Assembly (NCBI RefSeq): GCF_030272615.1
Contig: NC_081406.1
Location: 243,033,218-243,097,217 of the forward strand
Length of the DNA stretch: 64,000 nt
Source: Cryptomeria japonica
Lineage: Eukaryota; Streptophyta; Pinopsida; Cupressales; Cupressaceae
Reading direction: 5' to 3'
The position numbers were made by a program, and so were the translations under genes. Of this stretch, positions 12,581 to 25,500 are shown piece after piece (the stretch's first letter is position 1; the number at the start of each line of letters is the position of its first letter). The notes under the pieces were generated by a model. The model did no database searches. It had not been told where the DNA came from and worked only from the letters and a program-made list of their open reading frames with translations.

Positions 12581-13114
12581 CTCCTTGGATTCTCCAATTT
12601 GGGTGGAAGTGGATTCAACATGGAAAAATTTGTTGATTTTTGGGCATTCTATTTGCCTTTTAGGGATCTATTTTTTAGCTCTGGAATGTGATTCTTGATC
12701 GTATTGAAAAGAAGTTTGCCTTTTGGATTACCAAGCCACTTTTGCTGGCTATTAAATTCCATATTTGCTCCAAATTTTTCGTAGCCACCCATGTCTATTA
12801 TTACTCTTTCTAGGATACTTCAAAGGCCTCTTACAACAAGTTGGAAAAGCTCCTATGAGACTTTTTGTGGGCTTCTAGAGTTGATCACCATAGTTTTTGC
12901 CGGGTCACCTGGGATTATTGTTGTCTCCTTAGGGAGTCCAGAGGTCTTGGTTTTCTTTCAACCCCAAAAAAAGTCTTACCTTGTGTGCCAAATGGGTTAT
13001 TCCTGCCATTTTAAGCAACAAGGCCTAAACAATTATCCTCATGCATTGTATTTATTCAAGTTATCTAGCTCATAGGATAGGCTGGAAGGGGACTGGTTTT
13101 CAAACACTCCTAGT
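12581..13114 (+). pseudogene. LINE ORF2, region downstream of the RT catalytic box
   Basis: L1 similarity resumes with PPWILQFGWKW, a FLGIPF-like motif, then LDRIEKKFAFWITKPLLLA, SYNKLEKLL, HHSFCRVTWDYCCLLRESR and GLGFLSTPKK. This matches the family pattern of W..K.LSLAGK, a short alpha-helical linker and C..PK..GGLG. Stops and shifts are present. The block ends at 13,114, at the end of the next LTR. Confidence 0.7.
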
Positions 13115-14650
13115 TGTTGAGATTTTTAATTGCAATTGAGGTTGGAATACTAATTCACAACTTAAGGATTTATATCCACACTAAGAAACCCTTCATGAAC
13201 TAGAAGCTACATTTAATTATCAACCCAGCCTGGGAGCGAACTTGAAATGAGTCAACAATGTATGTGCACTATGGAAGCCTTCTAAGCTATTGTATCAGTT
13301 GTGTATAGAAAAAAAAACTCAAAACAATAAAATAAATTGAAAACACGACAATGTTGAAAATAAAACAAACTGCACAACAGTGGCTGCAGGCAAACTGGTT
13401 ATTTGCAATAGCAGTGGTTGCGGGCTGACTGTTCTAAAACTAGTGAAACCAAATATGTTGAAAACAAAACCTATCATAACCAACTCACTAATAAAAGTAG
13501 AGCATAATGAATAAAAATGTAAACTACTGCAAATCTAAACCATGATGAAATCACAGTTCCTCAAGTGGCCCTTGCTTGAGTTGCTTCAATCTGTCATTTG
13601 CATTTCATCTTCAATAAACAAGCTTTGATGCTCAAATAATCTTCTTATTGAAAATAAAATATTACATGGACATATATCAGACTTCCTGATTGAACATGAA
13701 CATCACTAACAAGACTCAACACTAACTAGATATTATCTAAACACTCTCAACTCTAGTCTATTGTCAACACTACTTACTCATAACTCAACAAAATCCCAGA
13801 TTTATGCTTGAGGCTTGAGAGATGGAGTAGTTACAAACTCAACAAATTATTACAAATTTCATCTCTCCCATGTTAGCAAGGAGATGACTTATTCTAGTCA
13901 TGACTGGTAATAAAGATTAAACTAGCAAGAGTTGAGAGAGTTCTAATCATCTTCAAACTCTACAACTATAAAATACAGTCATGGTTGAACATGTGTACAA
14001 AACATGTTAAAATTATTTATGAATCATTAAATTTTGTTTTTACAAGCTTCTCTAATGTTCCTTGACTTTAAAAACTCCAAATACACGAACTCATAGAGAG
14101 GTAGAAGAGTCCAAGTTGAATCAGAACTCGATCCTTAACTGTTGCCTAGAAATTTGCTAGTTTGTCTTAGTCAACTTCTGGTGAATAATGCTCATTAAAT
14201 ATTGCAAATCAGCTCAAAATATTTTTATATATTCTTTTAATGTTTCCATATCATTTTGAAAATCTGAATTTAGTTAAGAAACGAGTGAGATGTGCCTGTT
14301 TTACTAAAACTGGTCTTTGACTTTTTCTGCACTTTCAGTCAATTGCTACATTTGTCAATTGCCAACTTGCTCCTCCTTTCTTCTAGTTGTATGAATGAAT
14401 AAAACCACTCAAAAATAGCATGTTAATCCCTCTTAAGTAATTTACATTAAATAATAACCATTTATTATAATTTTTTACCTTTATTTAGCATTAACTAGCT
14501 AGACATACATATGCATATCAAACACCATTAATCTTAGTTAATGCTTCACAAAACCAATGTAATGTTCGGAAATGACTTAGAAGGAAATTATAAACATGAG
14601 GTAAAGTATCATAAAACATGAAATAATATGGTCAATTTAAAGGCTCATCA
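13115..14650 (-). repeat. 3' LTR of the reverse element
   Basis: On the minus strand this runs from TGATGAGCC, after a purine tract at 14,651-14,658, to ...CTCAACA. About two thirds of the way in lie an ATTTTATAG TATA-like box and downstream poly(A)-like AATAA signals. The length would be 1,536 bp. There is no second complete copy to compare, so the ends are inferred from the TG...CA rule and the LINE junction. Confidence 0.4.
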
Positions 14651-16640
14651 TTCCCCCCAACTAAAATCTTGTTTGTCCTCAAGCAAGAGTTTAGACATTG
14701 GTTATGCATAAAACTCTTTGACTGTCATATCCTTTTTTTTTTCAAGATTGTCATAATATTTTCTTCTCTTTGTATTTGTTGCTACAAAGGTCTGAAAATA
14801 TTCCTTCCATTCTTTTCTGGTCATGATCATTCCCCAATCATGTTCCATCATTTGTTGTCCATAAGAAATTTGTAGAAACTTTCCCTACAATTATTACTAT
14901 GCTTCATTGGTCATTATCTTCTGGTCAACTTCGTCTTTGTATCATTCTTTCTTCTCCTTTTGATTGCTTCATAGGATAGACATTTTTTTAATTATTCTTT
15001 TCCATTATTTTTTGACGCACTTAAACATTTTTATATTCATCTTCAACATTGTTGTCTTCATGTCTCATTAATAATATCTTTGTCAAAACTATCATATGCA
15101 TTTTGAACAACATGTTGTCCTCTAAATTCGTGATGCTCCATTAAAGGTTTCTCTTTACTAACATGAAAATTCCATAAGAACATTATAAGACTGTCTTTCG
15201 ATCCAACACAATGAATCACTGTCACAATGGTATAAACCACTTCCCAATGACATTGCAACTTTATTATTGAGAGGATCATATAACATTTCATGAACCTACC
15301 ATTCACTTTGTCACTCTTGTATTGATATCCCTGCCCCTAATCACTTCTATCATTTTTTACTTTGAGGCAATAATGGCAAAGGGAAATAAATACAACAACA
15401 TGCAAAAAGAGGAAAATATAGTCATGAATCTAAGAGGAAAGTATGAATATATAGAACTATGAAAAGATCATCTTTCTATGGTGTAGGACAGCAATACAAG
15501 GCATGGATGTTTCCCCCAGCTAAAAGGTCATTTGTCCTCAAATGATAACGAATGGATGATTGTGGAAAAATAAATCAGTTATGAAGCATGTAACTAGAAA
15601 AATGACAATTTTACAAACACATTGTAATTCATAGATAGTCAATTAACTAAAAATGATAAATATTACAATATATAGAAATCAACAATGTAAGTACCTTTAG
15701 TGATTTGAAAATATGCAAATGTGGTGAAGCATTGAAAGTACAGGTCCCAAAATAGTTGAATTCACAGGTCCCTTTAAGAGTGATTCATATTTGACATCAA
15801 TAGTTGTTGTAGACTTCTTGGAAGATTGTGTAGGTTGACTATTTAGTCACACAACAACTACTGCAAGTAACTTAAAAATATTGCAAACTTATTGAACAGA
15901 TATTGCACCTCCATCCAATAACTTCAATACAACTTTATATGTTGTCCATTTATCAACAAATAGAACATGAGTAGATCAACTAGACTACACCATTTGGATA
16001 GACATTTTTCATTCCATGAAGACCCAACTACCTAAGGGAAACTTTTTTGACAATATATGCAAAGACTCTCTTTCAAAATTGAAGATCACAATCTTGAAAA
16101 ACAAGTGACCTTGAAATATGACCAACAAACCAGTTGTAAACACCTCTGAAAGAGTCAATTAAACAAGAAGAATTTGGGGAAACAACTCCACTAGACAACA
16201 CCTAACTAACTATGCATGAACAATTGATGAAAAAGATATCTAAGACATAGTGAAAGAGCACTTATTGAATGAAAAACCTATCCTAACATATCCTAACCTA
16301 CACTAACCAACAAATAAGACTTAATCAAAATAAATTGTTCACTGGTTTTGTGAAATATTTGCCCTTTCTTATCAACTTACAATTATTCACATGCTTATGT
16401 GCAATCAAAAAGAGTTGAAATATCAATAGAAACTTAACAAATAGCTGCAATGACTTTTGAAAGACATTAAGGCACTCACTTACAACTTCATTATGATAAT
16501 ATATATCATTATTTTTAAGTGGATAAGAGAGTTGAAACCATTCTTCTTCAGCTGCAACTGGAAAATTAGCTTCATCTTTAACTGCAACTACATGCTTGGA
16601 TGCAACTACTTAGGAAAGAAGTCGTTCAAATCTAAGGAAA
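13115..16640 (-). mobile_element. Reverse-oriented, mostly non-coding LTR element inside the LINE
   Basis: LINE protein breaks off at about 13,114 and resumes at about 16,640. Read on the minus strand, 14,661-14,690 holds the end-of-pol style GAGGACAAACAAGAT signal and a GGGGGG purine tract. This is directly followed by TGATGAGCC as an LTR start, and the LTR would end CTCAACA at 13,115. A second similar signal (GAGGACAAATGACC...GGGGGAAACA, minus strand) lies at about 15,510-15,545, so two elements or a duplicated 3' end may be present. No protein domains could be recognised. Confidence 0.45.
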
Positions 16641-18265
16641 TTTTGTTGCTAAGAGAAATTGGTGGGCTTGGGAAGCCATCAAACCTTGGCTCCACTAGGA
16701 TGGGATTGGTTTCAAAGATGGATTCTCTTTTAACCAACATAATATTTAGAGGCTGCTAATCATTCGAGTACAAGGGCTCCCTTTATCCCGTGTTCCTATA
16801 ATTCGTGCTTTGCATTTTCACAAGCGTGGCATTTGCACTCCTCAAGACCCTTTCTCTGAAGCAATATGAATCTCGCTCATGGGAAGATTTGCAGACCCAA
16901 TTTCGCCTCAACCAACCAGATCGACAAATATTTGACATTATCATTTAATCTCTTCCTTTGAATATGCTTCACAAGATTGGCATCCACTCAGTCAGGTCGT
17001 GGTGGAAGGATTCACAATGGTTTCTTAACATCTCCTTCTATAATTACAAACTCAAACTAGGTCATAGTTGGCTTGTTCCTCACTTGCCTATGGTTCCTGC
17101 CTTGAATATTTGGTGGCATTTGCAATCTTCTTAGTTTGCATGGCATCGCAGATTTCATACTATTTGGTGGGCTATTGTTGAGCCAAAATTGGCACACTTT
17201 TCCTGGTGTATTCTTTTCCCAAGCTTCTTGTTGGGCTCTCACTTGCGGCATTTGGGTGTGCTAGACCCTCACTACCCTTTCTGTGGGCATCCTGAGACTT
17301 TCATTCACCTATTTTGGTATTGCAAAAGAGCCCAACAAGTGGATATGGATTCATGATTTTTTCCGGCTCTTTTGGCTCAAACCTTTTTCTTGGTATATGA
17401 TCTTGTTGGGAGATTCTCCCTGGTTTCCCTTTCAATTCACACAAATATGGCATATTTTAGGATTGGGATCCTTTTCATGCTATGGAAAGATGGAAATGAT
17501 ACTATTTTTTCTCCTATCTCTCTTGATATTCATATTTATATGTTTACTAAAGCATGTATTTGTAATGATGTTATGCTCCAGATCCAAGTGCAAGCCAACA
17601 AGGTTGCACTAGAGGTGGGCCATTTATAAGAGATTTTGCAACATTGGGAAAACACTCCCTTTACAATTGCCAGAGTGCTACCAAACCCTTCTATTTTTGG
17701 TACCCAATCTCTACCTCGTGACAAGCAACACAGTCGCAACTCCTCCATGCGTTTCTCACACACTTTGTGTTACCGGGCCCCTCACTGCCAATATGGTGGT
17801 AGAAGAGACTTTCAATGCATGCACTCCGCCTCTCCACCGTGTGGTGGCTTTTCTACTAGGTGGAACACGGGAGGAGTGGACCCCTTTCTTAGTGGTGGCA
17901 CAGGTTGGTCGGATGTCAACTTTGATTCCAGTTGGTCGAGCTCTTCCAAATGGTTCAAATGAGAAAAAAATATGATGTTGTTGAGGAAGGGTGGTCCCTT
18001 CCATACAACACTCTTGAACCCACTGATGTTTAGGCTTTAAAAGATAATAATGAGTCTCTACCACCTCCATCAGCCATTGCCTTACCTACTTAGCGACTGC
18101 ATTTTAGTATTCCTATTTTCAGGCACTGGTTGTGGTTTTGTTTTTAGCTGGTTTTCAAGGCTCTATCCGAGTGACTCTCGAGGAGTGATCTTGTGTCCTC
18201 CTACCTTTTTTGTGAATAGTGTACCTTTAAAATTGTTAATGGAAATGCCTATTCATCAAATATAT
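16640..18265 (+). pseudogene. LINE ORF2 C-terminal region and 3' tail
   Basis: The protein resumes with NWWAWEAIKPWLH. It continues with GHSWLVPHLPMVPALNIWWH, IWWAIVEPKLAHFSWCILFP, LRHLGVLDPHYPFCGHPE and TFIHLFWYCKRAQQVWIW. This is the zf-RVT region of plant L1s, with the C..C and H...C spacing. RIGILFMLWKDGNDTIF follows, as in the family C-terminus. A non-coding tail with CTCGAGGAGTGATC...GTCCTCCTA ends near 18,265 in AT-rich DNA; no clear poly(A) remains. Confidence 0.75.
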
Positions 18266-20319
18266 ATAAAGAGAAGAGATTTGTCTATATTCTACACTGG
18301 ATTGAAATATATAGGAGCTAGAGAAAAGAAGAAAAAAAATTCACATCTAAAATTTGTGTAGATTTTGCAATTTACATTTCAGTTATAATCATAATGGAAA
18401 GCTATATACATCATATTATAGATGCTCGTGAAATTGTTGCATATTACTCTATATTTTTTTCCAATGTTAGATACTTTAATTGTATAAAGTTTTGTAACAT
18501 GATTTTGTAGATGATTAGTTTAGGAAGAATTGTAAGAGTGATGGAATTTATCACAAAAGCTAGGTGCAGAAGTTAATTATTTTTTTATGGAAGTCAAGTT
18601 CAAATATCTTCTTATTAAGATTATCATAAATGTTAATTTTTTGATAATCTTCAACTTCGTGAATCTGGCAAAATTTTTAATGATTATTTAAATTATTGAA
18701 TTATTTTAGTCTAATTGGACTATCTTTTTGGGGGGTATGCAAAATGTTATCTATTTAGTTCACCCAACTGAATATTTACAAGCATGTTTAGATTTTGATA
18801 TATCATGTCAAGAGTTACTAGTTTTGGCTTTTTCCAATGAGTCATATCATGATGGTTGGTCAATTATGTTTGACATATAACTTCACACCAGACATAGTTA
18901 AAATTGAAATTGGTGTGAGGACATGGTGTAATGTGAGTGCCAATGACTATAAAAAGGAATTAACAAATTAATCCTACATTTTTGGTCTCATTGTTACACT
19001 AAGATGATGTTATGTTGTACACATACTTCAAAGTTAAGAGAGGCACTATATTGTTGAATGTCATAGAAGGGTTATCCATTAAAAGACTTATTTTGGATTA
19101 TACTGAAGTTTTTGTTCAACATCTCAAAATTGAAAACATGAAATTATCTCAAAAGAGAACAACAATGATGATTTAGTCTACATATTCTTGAAGTTGATAA
19201 TACAAAAATTTGTATATTTTTTAATTTGGTAGGTATATGTTGTGACATCTCATATCACTAATCCTATTTTCAAGAAGAAATAATTTAGAAGTCAAATCAA
19301 CTCAAATATTGAAAGGATAGCTAGGGACTATCAGAATTACAAGGGTGGATGACCTTAAAGAGGGTGTTAAGACTTGAAAGCAAGAAATGCAATATGAATA
19401 TTTTCTTAGAATGTTTATTATTATTTTTATGTGATGGTATTCTCCACCTCTCGTGGAATGCTATATTGTTAGTCCTTTGGGGATTTCAATGATGTTTGGA
19501 TTGCCATTGTAAAAAAGGTTTGAACTCCAATAATATATAAAACTTGTGTCATATATATATAATTTAACTTTGCTTGAAAATTTATAGTAAAAAAATAAAT
19601 CTAATATGATAATAATAAAATTTATATTATTTGATTTAAATCTTGTCTAATTTTTAGTATTAATTATTGATTTCTATTTTAATTGGTTATTCTATGTATT
19701 GTGTATTCTTATATTACAAAAAAGTCGAAGATAAGAAAAATAAGACTAATATCAACTCCATATTATTACTATACAAACTGATTAATGTGTTGCATTCTTC
19801 TTGAATATTACATTACTTGGCTTAAATACTAGAACCCTAATTTTTTTAATATTTATTCTAATAACATTGACTCAATATTGAGAACAATTCTTATTTCAAC
19901 ATATTATAACAATATTGACTAACTATTAACAAACACTAATGTTATGTCATATTTATTGTAACAACATTGACTAATTATTTAGAACATTAATAATTTCAAA
20001 CCTTTTTAAAAAATAACTATTAATAATACATTATTTCTATTCCCAAACATTATAATAACCCTAGCTTAACCCTAGCCCTAATTAATGTTGAGACACATTC
20101 TACAATGATAGCAAGGGGTGGAGCATAATGGTGTGAGTATGTTAATGTTAACAAAAACTCTTACCTTTTAGCTTAAATTTGATAACTACTTACATGTCAA
20201 AATATTCATATTAATTATACATAGTATTATGAAAATAAACACCACTTAAAAACAAAGATATGTCTCATCAAAATTATAAATTTTATATCCATATAAAATT
20301 AAAATAAATATATTTTTGG
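18266..20319. other. AT-rich stretch without recognised genes
   Basis: No convincing open frame, RNA gene or element end was seen. The sequence is AT-rich with short A/T runs. A short telomere-like patch (ACCCTAGCTTAACCCTAGCC) lies near 20,050-20,085. Confidence 0.5.
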
Positions 20320-21015
20320 CCCTACAGGTGGGGAAGTCAACTGAGGAAGTGCAACGGATTACTTCCCTGATATTAAGACCCAAATGGGCAGGAGGTTTGT
20401 AGGATGTGGTGGCCCGAGCTATCATTGGTGTGGGGCTGAAGATGGTGGAAGGCTCGAGCAGGAGGATTGGAGTGGCCGTTGGGGGGTTGCAGCCTCTTGT
20501 CATCTGGTCGGCTTCTCGGCCGGTCGCTTTGTAGGAGGAGGACGCAAGAAATGGCTGGGCTGAGATCATGAACTTTGTTCGCCAGTTGGGGCCGACTAAA
20601 CGTGTTAAGATCTGCGGGAAGGTGACTCCCATTCGGTCTGAGGCCCCTCTAGATGAGAATGGGAGGCCTTTGGTGTGGCACCAACTTCCAAATAAATCGG
20701 CGAAGGTGGTGGAGTGCGGGTCACTGTGTGGAAGCAGGCCTGGAATAGTGCCAGGTGGAGGGAGCGCATCGCAGGAGGCCGGTCCCAGCAGGGGTATTCC
20801 CAATTTCTCAAGAGAAGAAGCTTTGGGATGGTTTAGTTGCTAGGTTGGGTTGGTCGGGGTTGATGTGTGGTTTTTTTGTATATGTTTGCGACCCTTTTTG
20901 TGGCTATGGGTCTTGGTAGGATGATGCTTGGGTTCTTTTTTGTAGTAGGGGCGTGACCCCTTGGTATTGTAGATTGTCTATCTACTCCTTGGTTATAATA
21001 CTTTTCTATTCTAAG
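20320..21015 (+). mobile_element. GC-rich retroposon-like island, possibly a LINE 3' end
   Basis: Base composition changes sharply from AT-rich flanks to a GC-rich block and back. The plus strand has an open frame (20,568-20,843) with QLGPTKRVKICGKV and LVWHQLPNKSAKV. It is followed by a GT-rich tail, a small hairpin GGGGCGTGACCCC near 20,947 and an AT-rich end. GT-rich 3' UTRs with such a hairpin are common in plant LINEs, and the composition fits a 5'-truncated copy. No RT motif is present. The overlapping minus-strand frame is judged a shadow. Confidence 0.35.
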
Positions 21016-21714
21016 CAATATAATACACTATGTTATCGATCAATATATATATATTTTAAAAAATAATCTACCATTTCATAATTACAACGTATAGCAAATA
21101 TTTTTTATATTATTGGTAGGCATTAAGAATAACTAATTCAATTATAAAATATATTTTATATTTTTTTATTATTTAAATATCAATGTATGTAGTAAATATA
21201 ATTTTAAAGTAAATAAAATAGTTTCAATTGATATTTCTCAACATTTCTTTGGATAGATGTATTTAAGATATCTATACTAGTTTTACTGGTAACCATATTC
21301 CTAGCCCTAACATTCATCCTAACACTAACTTTGTTTATGTGACTTTATCCCAAGATCAAATAAAGTTATAAAATATCCTTTTAGAATTAAAAGGGAGATA
21401 AAAATAAAGGATATTATGCGCCTTTGATTAAAAAAGGATTAATTAATAAATAAAATGTAATAGCCCTTTATTTAAATAGGAGAGGAATAATTAAGGAAAC
21501 TCTTGTGAAAGGGTGTGATGATTTAGAAACCACCCCTTAAAATGTTATTTGAAGCATATGTGAAGCATTCATGTGAGACTTTAGAAGGGGGCATAAAGAT
21601 CACTCAAGGAAGAAGGTGGCTTAATGGGTTGTGCACATGGAGAAGGGGCACATAGAGTGTGTATGATTCGAGGTACAAAGTACGCTTGAGATTGTCCTAG
21701 CCAGGGCTATTGTA

Positions 21715-21813
21715 CATGTTGAGGAATTACTCTAGAGCATGGTGTATGCATGTTGAGTAACCTTTGGAGCATATTATATAGATGTTGAGCTAATCCTTTG
21801 GAGGATCTATTTA
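21715..21813 (+). repeat. Three imperfect 33-bp tandem units
   Basis: Three consecutive units start at about 21,715, 21,749 and 21,781. Each begins RATGTTGAG and includes a TTTGGAG- or CTAGAGCAT-like middle. The units are 32-34 bp and have diverged from each other. Confidence 0.6.
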
Positions 21814-22186
21814 GTTCTAAATAAGAATTGGTTCTTCCTAGATGTGTCATACTAATGAGGACCAAGACTACCATAATCTTCCTAGAGTGAGAATGACTAT
21901 TCAAAATGCCCAAGATTCAAATAAGTATTAGAAAATCACAATGATAAAAGATATTGAGAATATATGATCTTGATGATAATATGATTGAGTTTCTAAATAT
22001 GTTATACAAATTGTGTTTACAATTGACTTTAAATAGTTTTTGCCTAATTATTTAATGTTATAGTTACATTGGTTATTTGAATCTAAATTAATAACATTGC
22101 ATCTTCTAAATGACCTCAACTCAAATATTTAATCTAATAATTCTGCTATGAATACTTAGTTAACTTAGAAGAAAGGTGACTTTACA

Positions 22187-22203
22187 TTTGATATCAGAGC
22201 CTA
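22187..22203 (+). promoter_or_regulatory. Possible tRNA primer-binding site of an LTR element
   Basis: TTTGATATCAGAGCCTA resembles the TGGTATCAGAGC site that binds initiator Met-tRNA in plant LTR elements. The preceding bases end TTACA, as an LTR end would. No gag follows, so this may be a relic or chance. Confidence 0.3.
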
Positions 22204-23689
22204 ATAATCAAAGCTTCCTATCTTTAAATTTATTGCATGTCTTCACATTTTACATTAACCAACCCACGAAATATCCTATTGTCCTAGCTCTTACATATTG
22301 CAATACAATGTATTTAACAATACCATGAACTAACTTGGTATCATATGTAAGTCAATGGACAATCAATACTTCTTTGCATTATTTATTTTCTCTTATGACA
22401 TATATATTTTCCATAGAAAATATCTTGTGTGGTGCCATTCTTTGATATATATGATTGAAAGTTTCTTCCATATGGGCATATCTTCTATAATAGATTTTTA
22501 TAACAATCTAATGTGCTTTAGTTTCTTAATACTTGATATCTTGTAGTTCATATACATTTATATTTAATTTACTATTGTAATTTTAAACTAGATAGCATGT
22601 ATCCTTATAGATTATCATGGACTTTAGAGTTATTTTCATATTATTTAAACTAGCATACCTATATTTTAAAAAATCTAAGTAAACTACGCCGAGAGATATC
22701 AAATTTAAAAATATTAAGCATTCATAAATAATAGTAAAGATTTGATTGTAATAAAATTGACGTGAAATGGTTCAATAAATCACTTAGGCTACTTGAAGGA
22801 AAATTAAAAATATAAATATTTTTAACATTTGATTTACAATGATCTACTTATATATAAATATTAGGTTTCATATATGTGATATTTATTGAAACCTGTTAGC
22901 TCCATTTTTAACAGTAAAATTTAAAATTTTTAGGTCAAACTTTAAAGTGCTAAAATCCTTGAACTAATAATCTCATGGCCGAAGAAGTTATAAATGAGGG
23001 GTTTTAAAATAAAAAAAATTATGATTTATTATCCTTCTTGATGAGTGTTGTCAATACAAGTTAAAATACCCATGCATTCCATCCGTGAAAACTTAGTTGT
23101 TAAAGCTCATTCATCGAAGATTTAACAAGTTGGCCAAGTTTGTTCAAACACTTTCAATGATAAAGTCTTCATCGGCAAGTTGGTTTATTTTCTAAAGAAG
23201 CCAATATACTTATATGAGACATATTTTCAAAGTTTCACTTTAAAAAATTCTCAATATTCCAAAGTTACCAACATATCAACTCATTAATATCATTGGCAAG
23301 TTGTAGCACTTTCAAAAGTCACTAATTGACTGAAGATGTGGACAATAAATGAAGTAATATTTGTAAGATTGCCAACTTTGCAAAGTATAGAAAAACACCG
23401 ATGCACTCTCAAAGTTAGTTATTCTAACTCATTTATTGACAATTTTATCAAGTTGCCAAAGAGCTTATGCATTCTTAAGCGAAAAGGTCGTTATTATTTC
23501 ATCCATGATTGAGAAAAGTTGTGCAAGCTTCTGAAAGTACATATGCATTTTTCAAGGAAGAGTTAGTTATCATAATTGATTCTTATATTGCTTTGAAACT
23601 ACATGCACTCAGCAAAACCAACTTGGTAACCATCAAGAAAATTTAAAGTGACAGTTGAGAAGTCGAGCTCTACAATCTTTGTCTCCATC

Positions 23690-25500
23690 CTCTCTGCCTG
23701 CGCAAAATGGAAGCTTTCGAACAGGTTACGTTCACCCATCAAAATGCCTCAAATCGATGTGATCTCATGAAATGCGATGACTGCAAGACTTGCACAAAAT
23801 AAATTTGGCGAAAATTCTTTAGAAACTTTCAAGCAACTGCAAATGTCGTGTTGACCATGAATGTAAAATGTGGAAGCATAGCCAAGGCACGGTGAATTGT
23901 TTGACAAATGTCTCAAAACGATGTCACCTAAAAGAATGTGGTGTGCTACGAAAAGGATCTGTTGAGAAGGTTTTAAAAACTTTCAAGCAAATGCAATTAG
24001 CAGGCGTAAAGATAAATTTTATTACCCTTGCTTTATACAAAGGCATCAGCACAAGTTCAGTGAATGGAGGTCATTCATATTTTGATTGCATGAGCAATGG
24101 TTATTTAATTACGCCTATAGCTAGTCATTGTATATGCATGTTGAACTTCATACCCACACGACTCTCTTGACGACACTCCATATCCTATTATTAGCTGTGA
24201 GTTGAAGCTGTGGTGGATATATCTTTTTAGTGCCTGAAGATCATATATGAATATGCATTGTTCATATAAACAAATCACCTAAACAATAGGATAGAATCAC
24301 TCCAAAGAAATCTCTCTTGTCAAATGCATGATTGTAGCATATTCTCAAAATGGATTTGTTGATAGCTTTAGAAAATTTCAAATCGAAGCATGTCAAAGTC
24401 ACGGTATGGAAGGGAGATTTTTGTCAGATATTATTGATAGAAAATATACAGGTCGATATGAATGAATTGTTTGACAGAAGACCTTGGAAAGATGCCATTC
24501 TGTTGGGTGCAATGATTTTAAAAAAAACTTTGGAACAGGTTATATGCGTCCATCAAAACATCACGGTATAGAGGATTTTGTGCAATAATATTGTTAAAAA
24601 CACTTTGGCCAACATGATATACAATAAAATGGTTTTGTTGAAAAGGCTTCATAAATATTTCAAGCGCATGCAACCAGGTAGTTATGAACTCGAGTTTCAT
24701 GACAATCATCCTTTCTGTCTATAACAGCAATGCTCGGAAGTTGGTAGACTTTTCTGTCATGATCCATTCCAGCATCCTCCACGACAGTGATAAAATGGGA
24801 GCCTTTAGAAGGTTATGAACACATATCAGAGCATAGTGGGTACATATATTTTATCATAATAGCTCGAAGGAGATGTCATCTCAAGGAACGTAATGATTGC
24901 AAGATTTGCAGAAAATGGATTCATTGTGAGGACGTGTTTTCTTGAATGTGAAGCATGGAGCGGAGCATTACCGATAAAAGGGTTTTATCAGATGTTTGAG
25001 TTACAGTTGCCTATGGTAGATATGCATATCATGAGGAATCAAAGATAAATCATGTAAAAGTTTATCAGATTATCTTAAAGAAAAGCCGCCTTTCGAAATA
25101 TAAAGTTTCACAAGAAATGGATGAGGAAAAAGGTGGTTTCAAAGATCTTCACACAATGTCTACTGAAAGCACTTTAGAAAATTTCAAGAGAATGCAAGTG
25201 CAAGTATAAATCCATGCCTCACAAGCTTTATCGGCATCTTACCATGCTCAAGAACGATAATTTTGGGGTAGGTTATCGACATGTATCAAAACACATAGGC
25301 TGGGACATTTTTGTCAGATATTGTAGTTGGAATCGTTCCCAAAGAAATACATTCCGAATATGGAAACAAAAGAAATGCACTTGAAATATTTCATAAAGAG
25401 CCATCGAAAGAGATGTCGCCATATGGAATGCAATTTCTGGAAATACACTTAGAAAGTTTGACAAACTACCTAGAGGAAAATATCATATCATAGAGTATAG
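23690..25500 (+). pseudogene. Decayed pentatricopeptide repeat (PPR) gene
   Basis: Broken peptides across this stretch keep the pattern of plant PLS-type PPR proteins, which bind organelle RNA. At about 23,740 the plus strand reads MPQIDVIS.NAMTARLAQN and then SLETFKQLQM. At 23,965 it reads VEKVLKTFKQMQLAGVKINF, followed by the HYFDCM-like SYFDCMSNGYLITPIASHC. At about 24,340 it reads QNGFVDSFRKF, and at about 25,160 LENFKRMQV. The recurring element is NG.....L..FK.MQ..GVK. Many stops and shifts, plus repeated internal segments such as TTTTTGTCAGATATT at 24,418 and 25,308, show a long-dead gene. No intron is evident. Confidence 0.7.

Larger units (their letters stand above)
6531..18265 (+). 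mobile_element. L1-type LINE ORF2, split by three later insertions
   Basis: Four separate blocks on the plus strand follow the order of one plant L1 ORF2: endonuclease (6,531-7,342), RT palm (about 8,100-9,160), RT thumb/C-terminal part (about 12,580-13,114), and the C-terminal zf-RVT-type region plus 3' tail (about 16,640-18,265). Removing the inserts leaves about 4.2-4.5 kb, close to the usual size of a plant L1 ORF2 (about 1,300 codons) plus 3' UTR. Each block carries several stops and shifts, so the LINE is long dead. The inserts are a solo Copia LTR, a 3.4 kb LTR and a reverse LTR element, all of which must be younger than the LINE. Confidence 0.8.
21016..23689. other. AT-rich intergenic stretch
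   Basis: Apart from a three-unit repeat at 21,715-21,813 and a PBS-like site at 22,187 (both listed), this region is AT-rich with no supported genes. CCTAAC-like telomere relics occur near 21,300-21,330. Confidence 0.5.

Noticed and set aside
17536-18070. Minus-strand frames of 75 and 104 codons
   Set aside because: Opposite the LINE C-terminal block, which has clear family motifs on the plus strand.
20246-20803. 185-codon minus-strand frame
   Set aside because: Covers the GC-rich island opposite another frame, starts in AT-rich flank and has no motif; long open frames on both strands are expected there from high GC.
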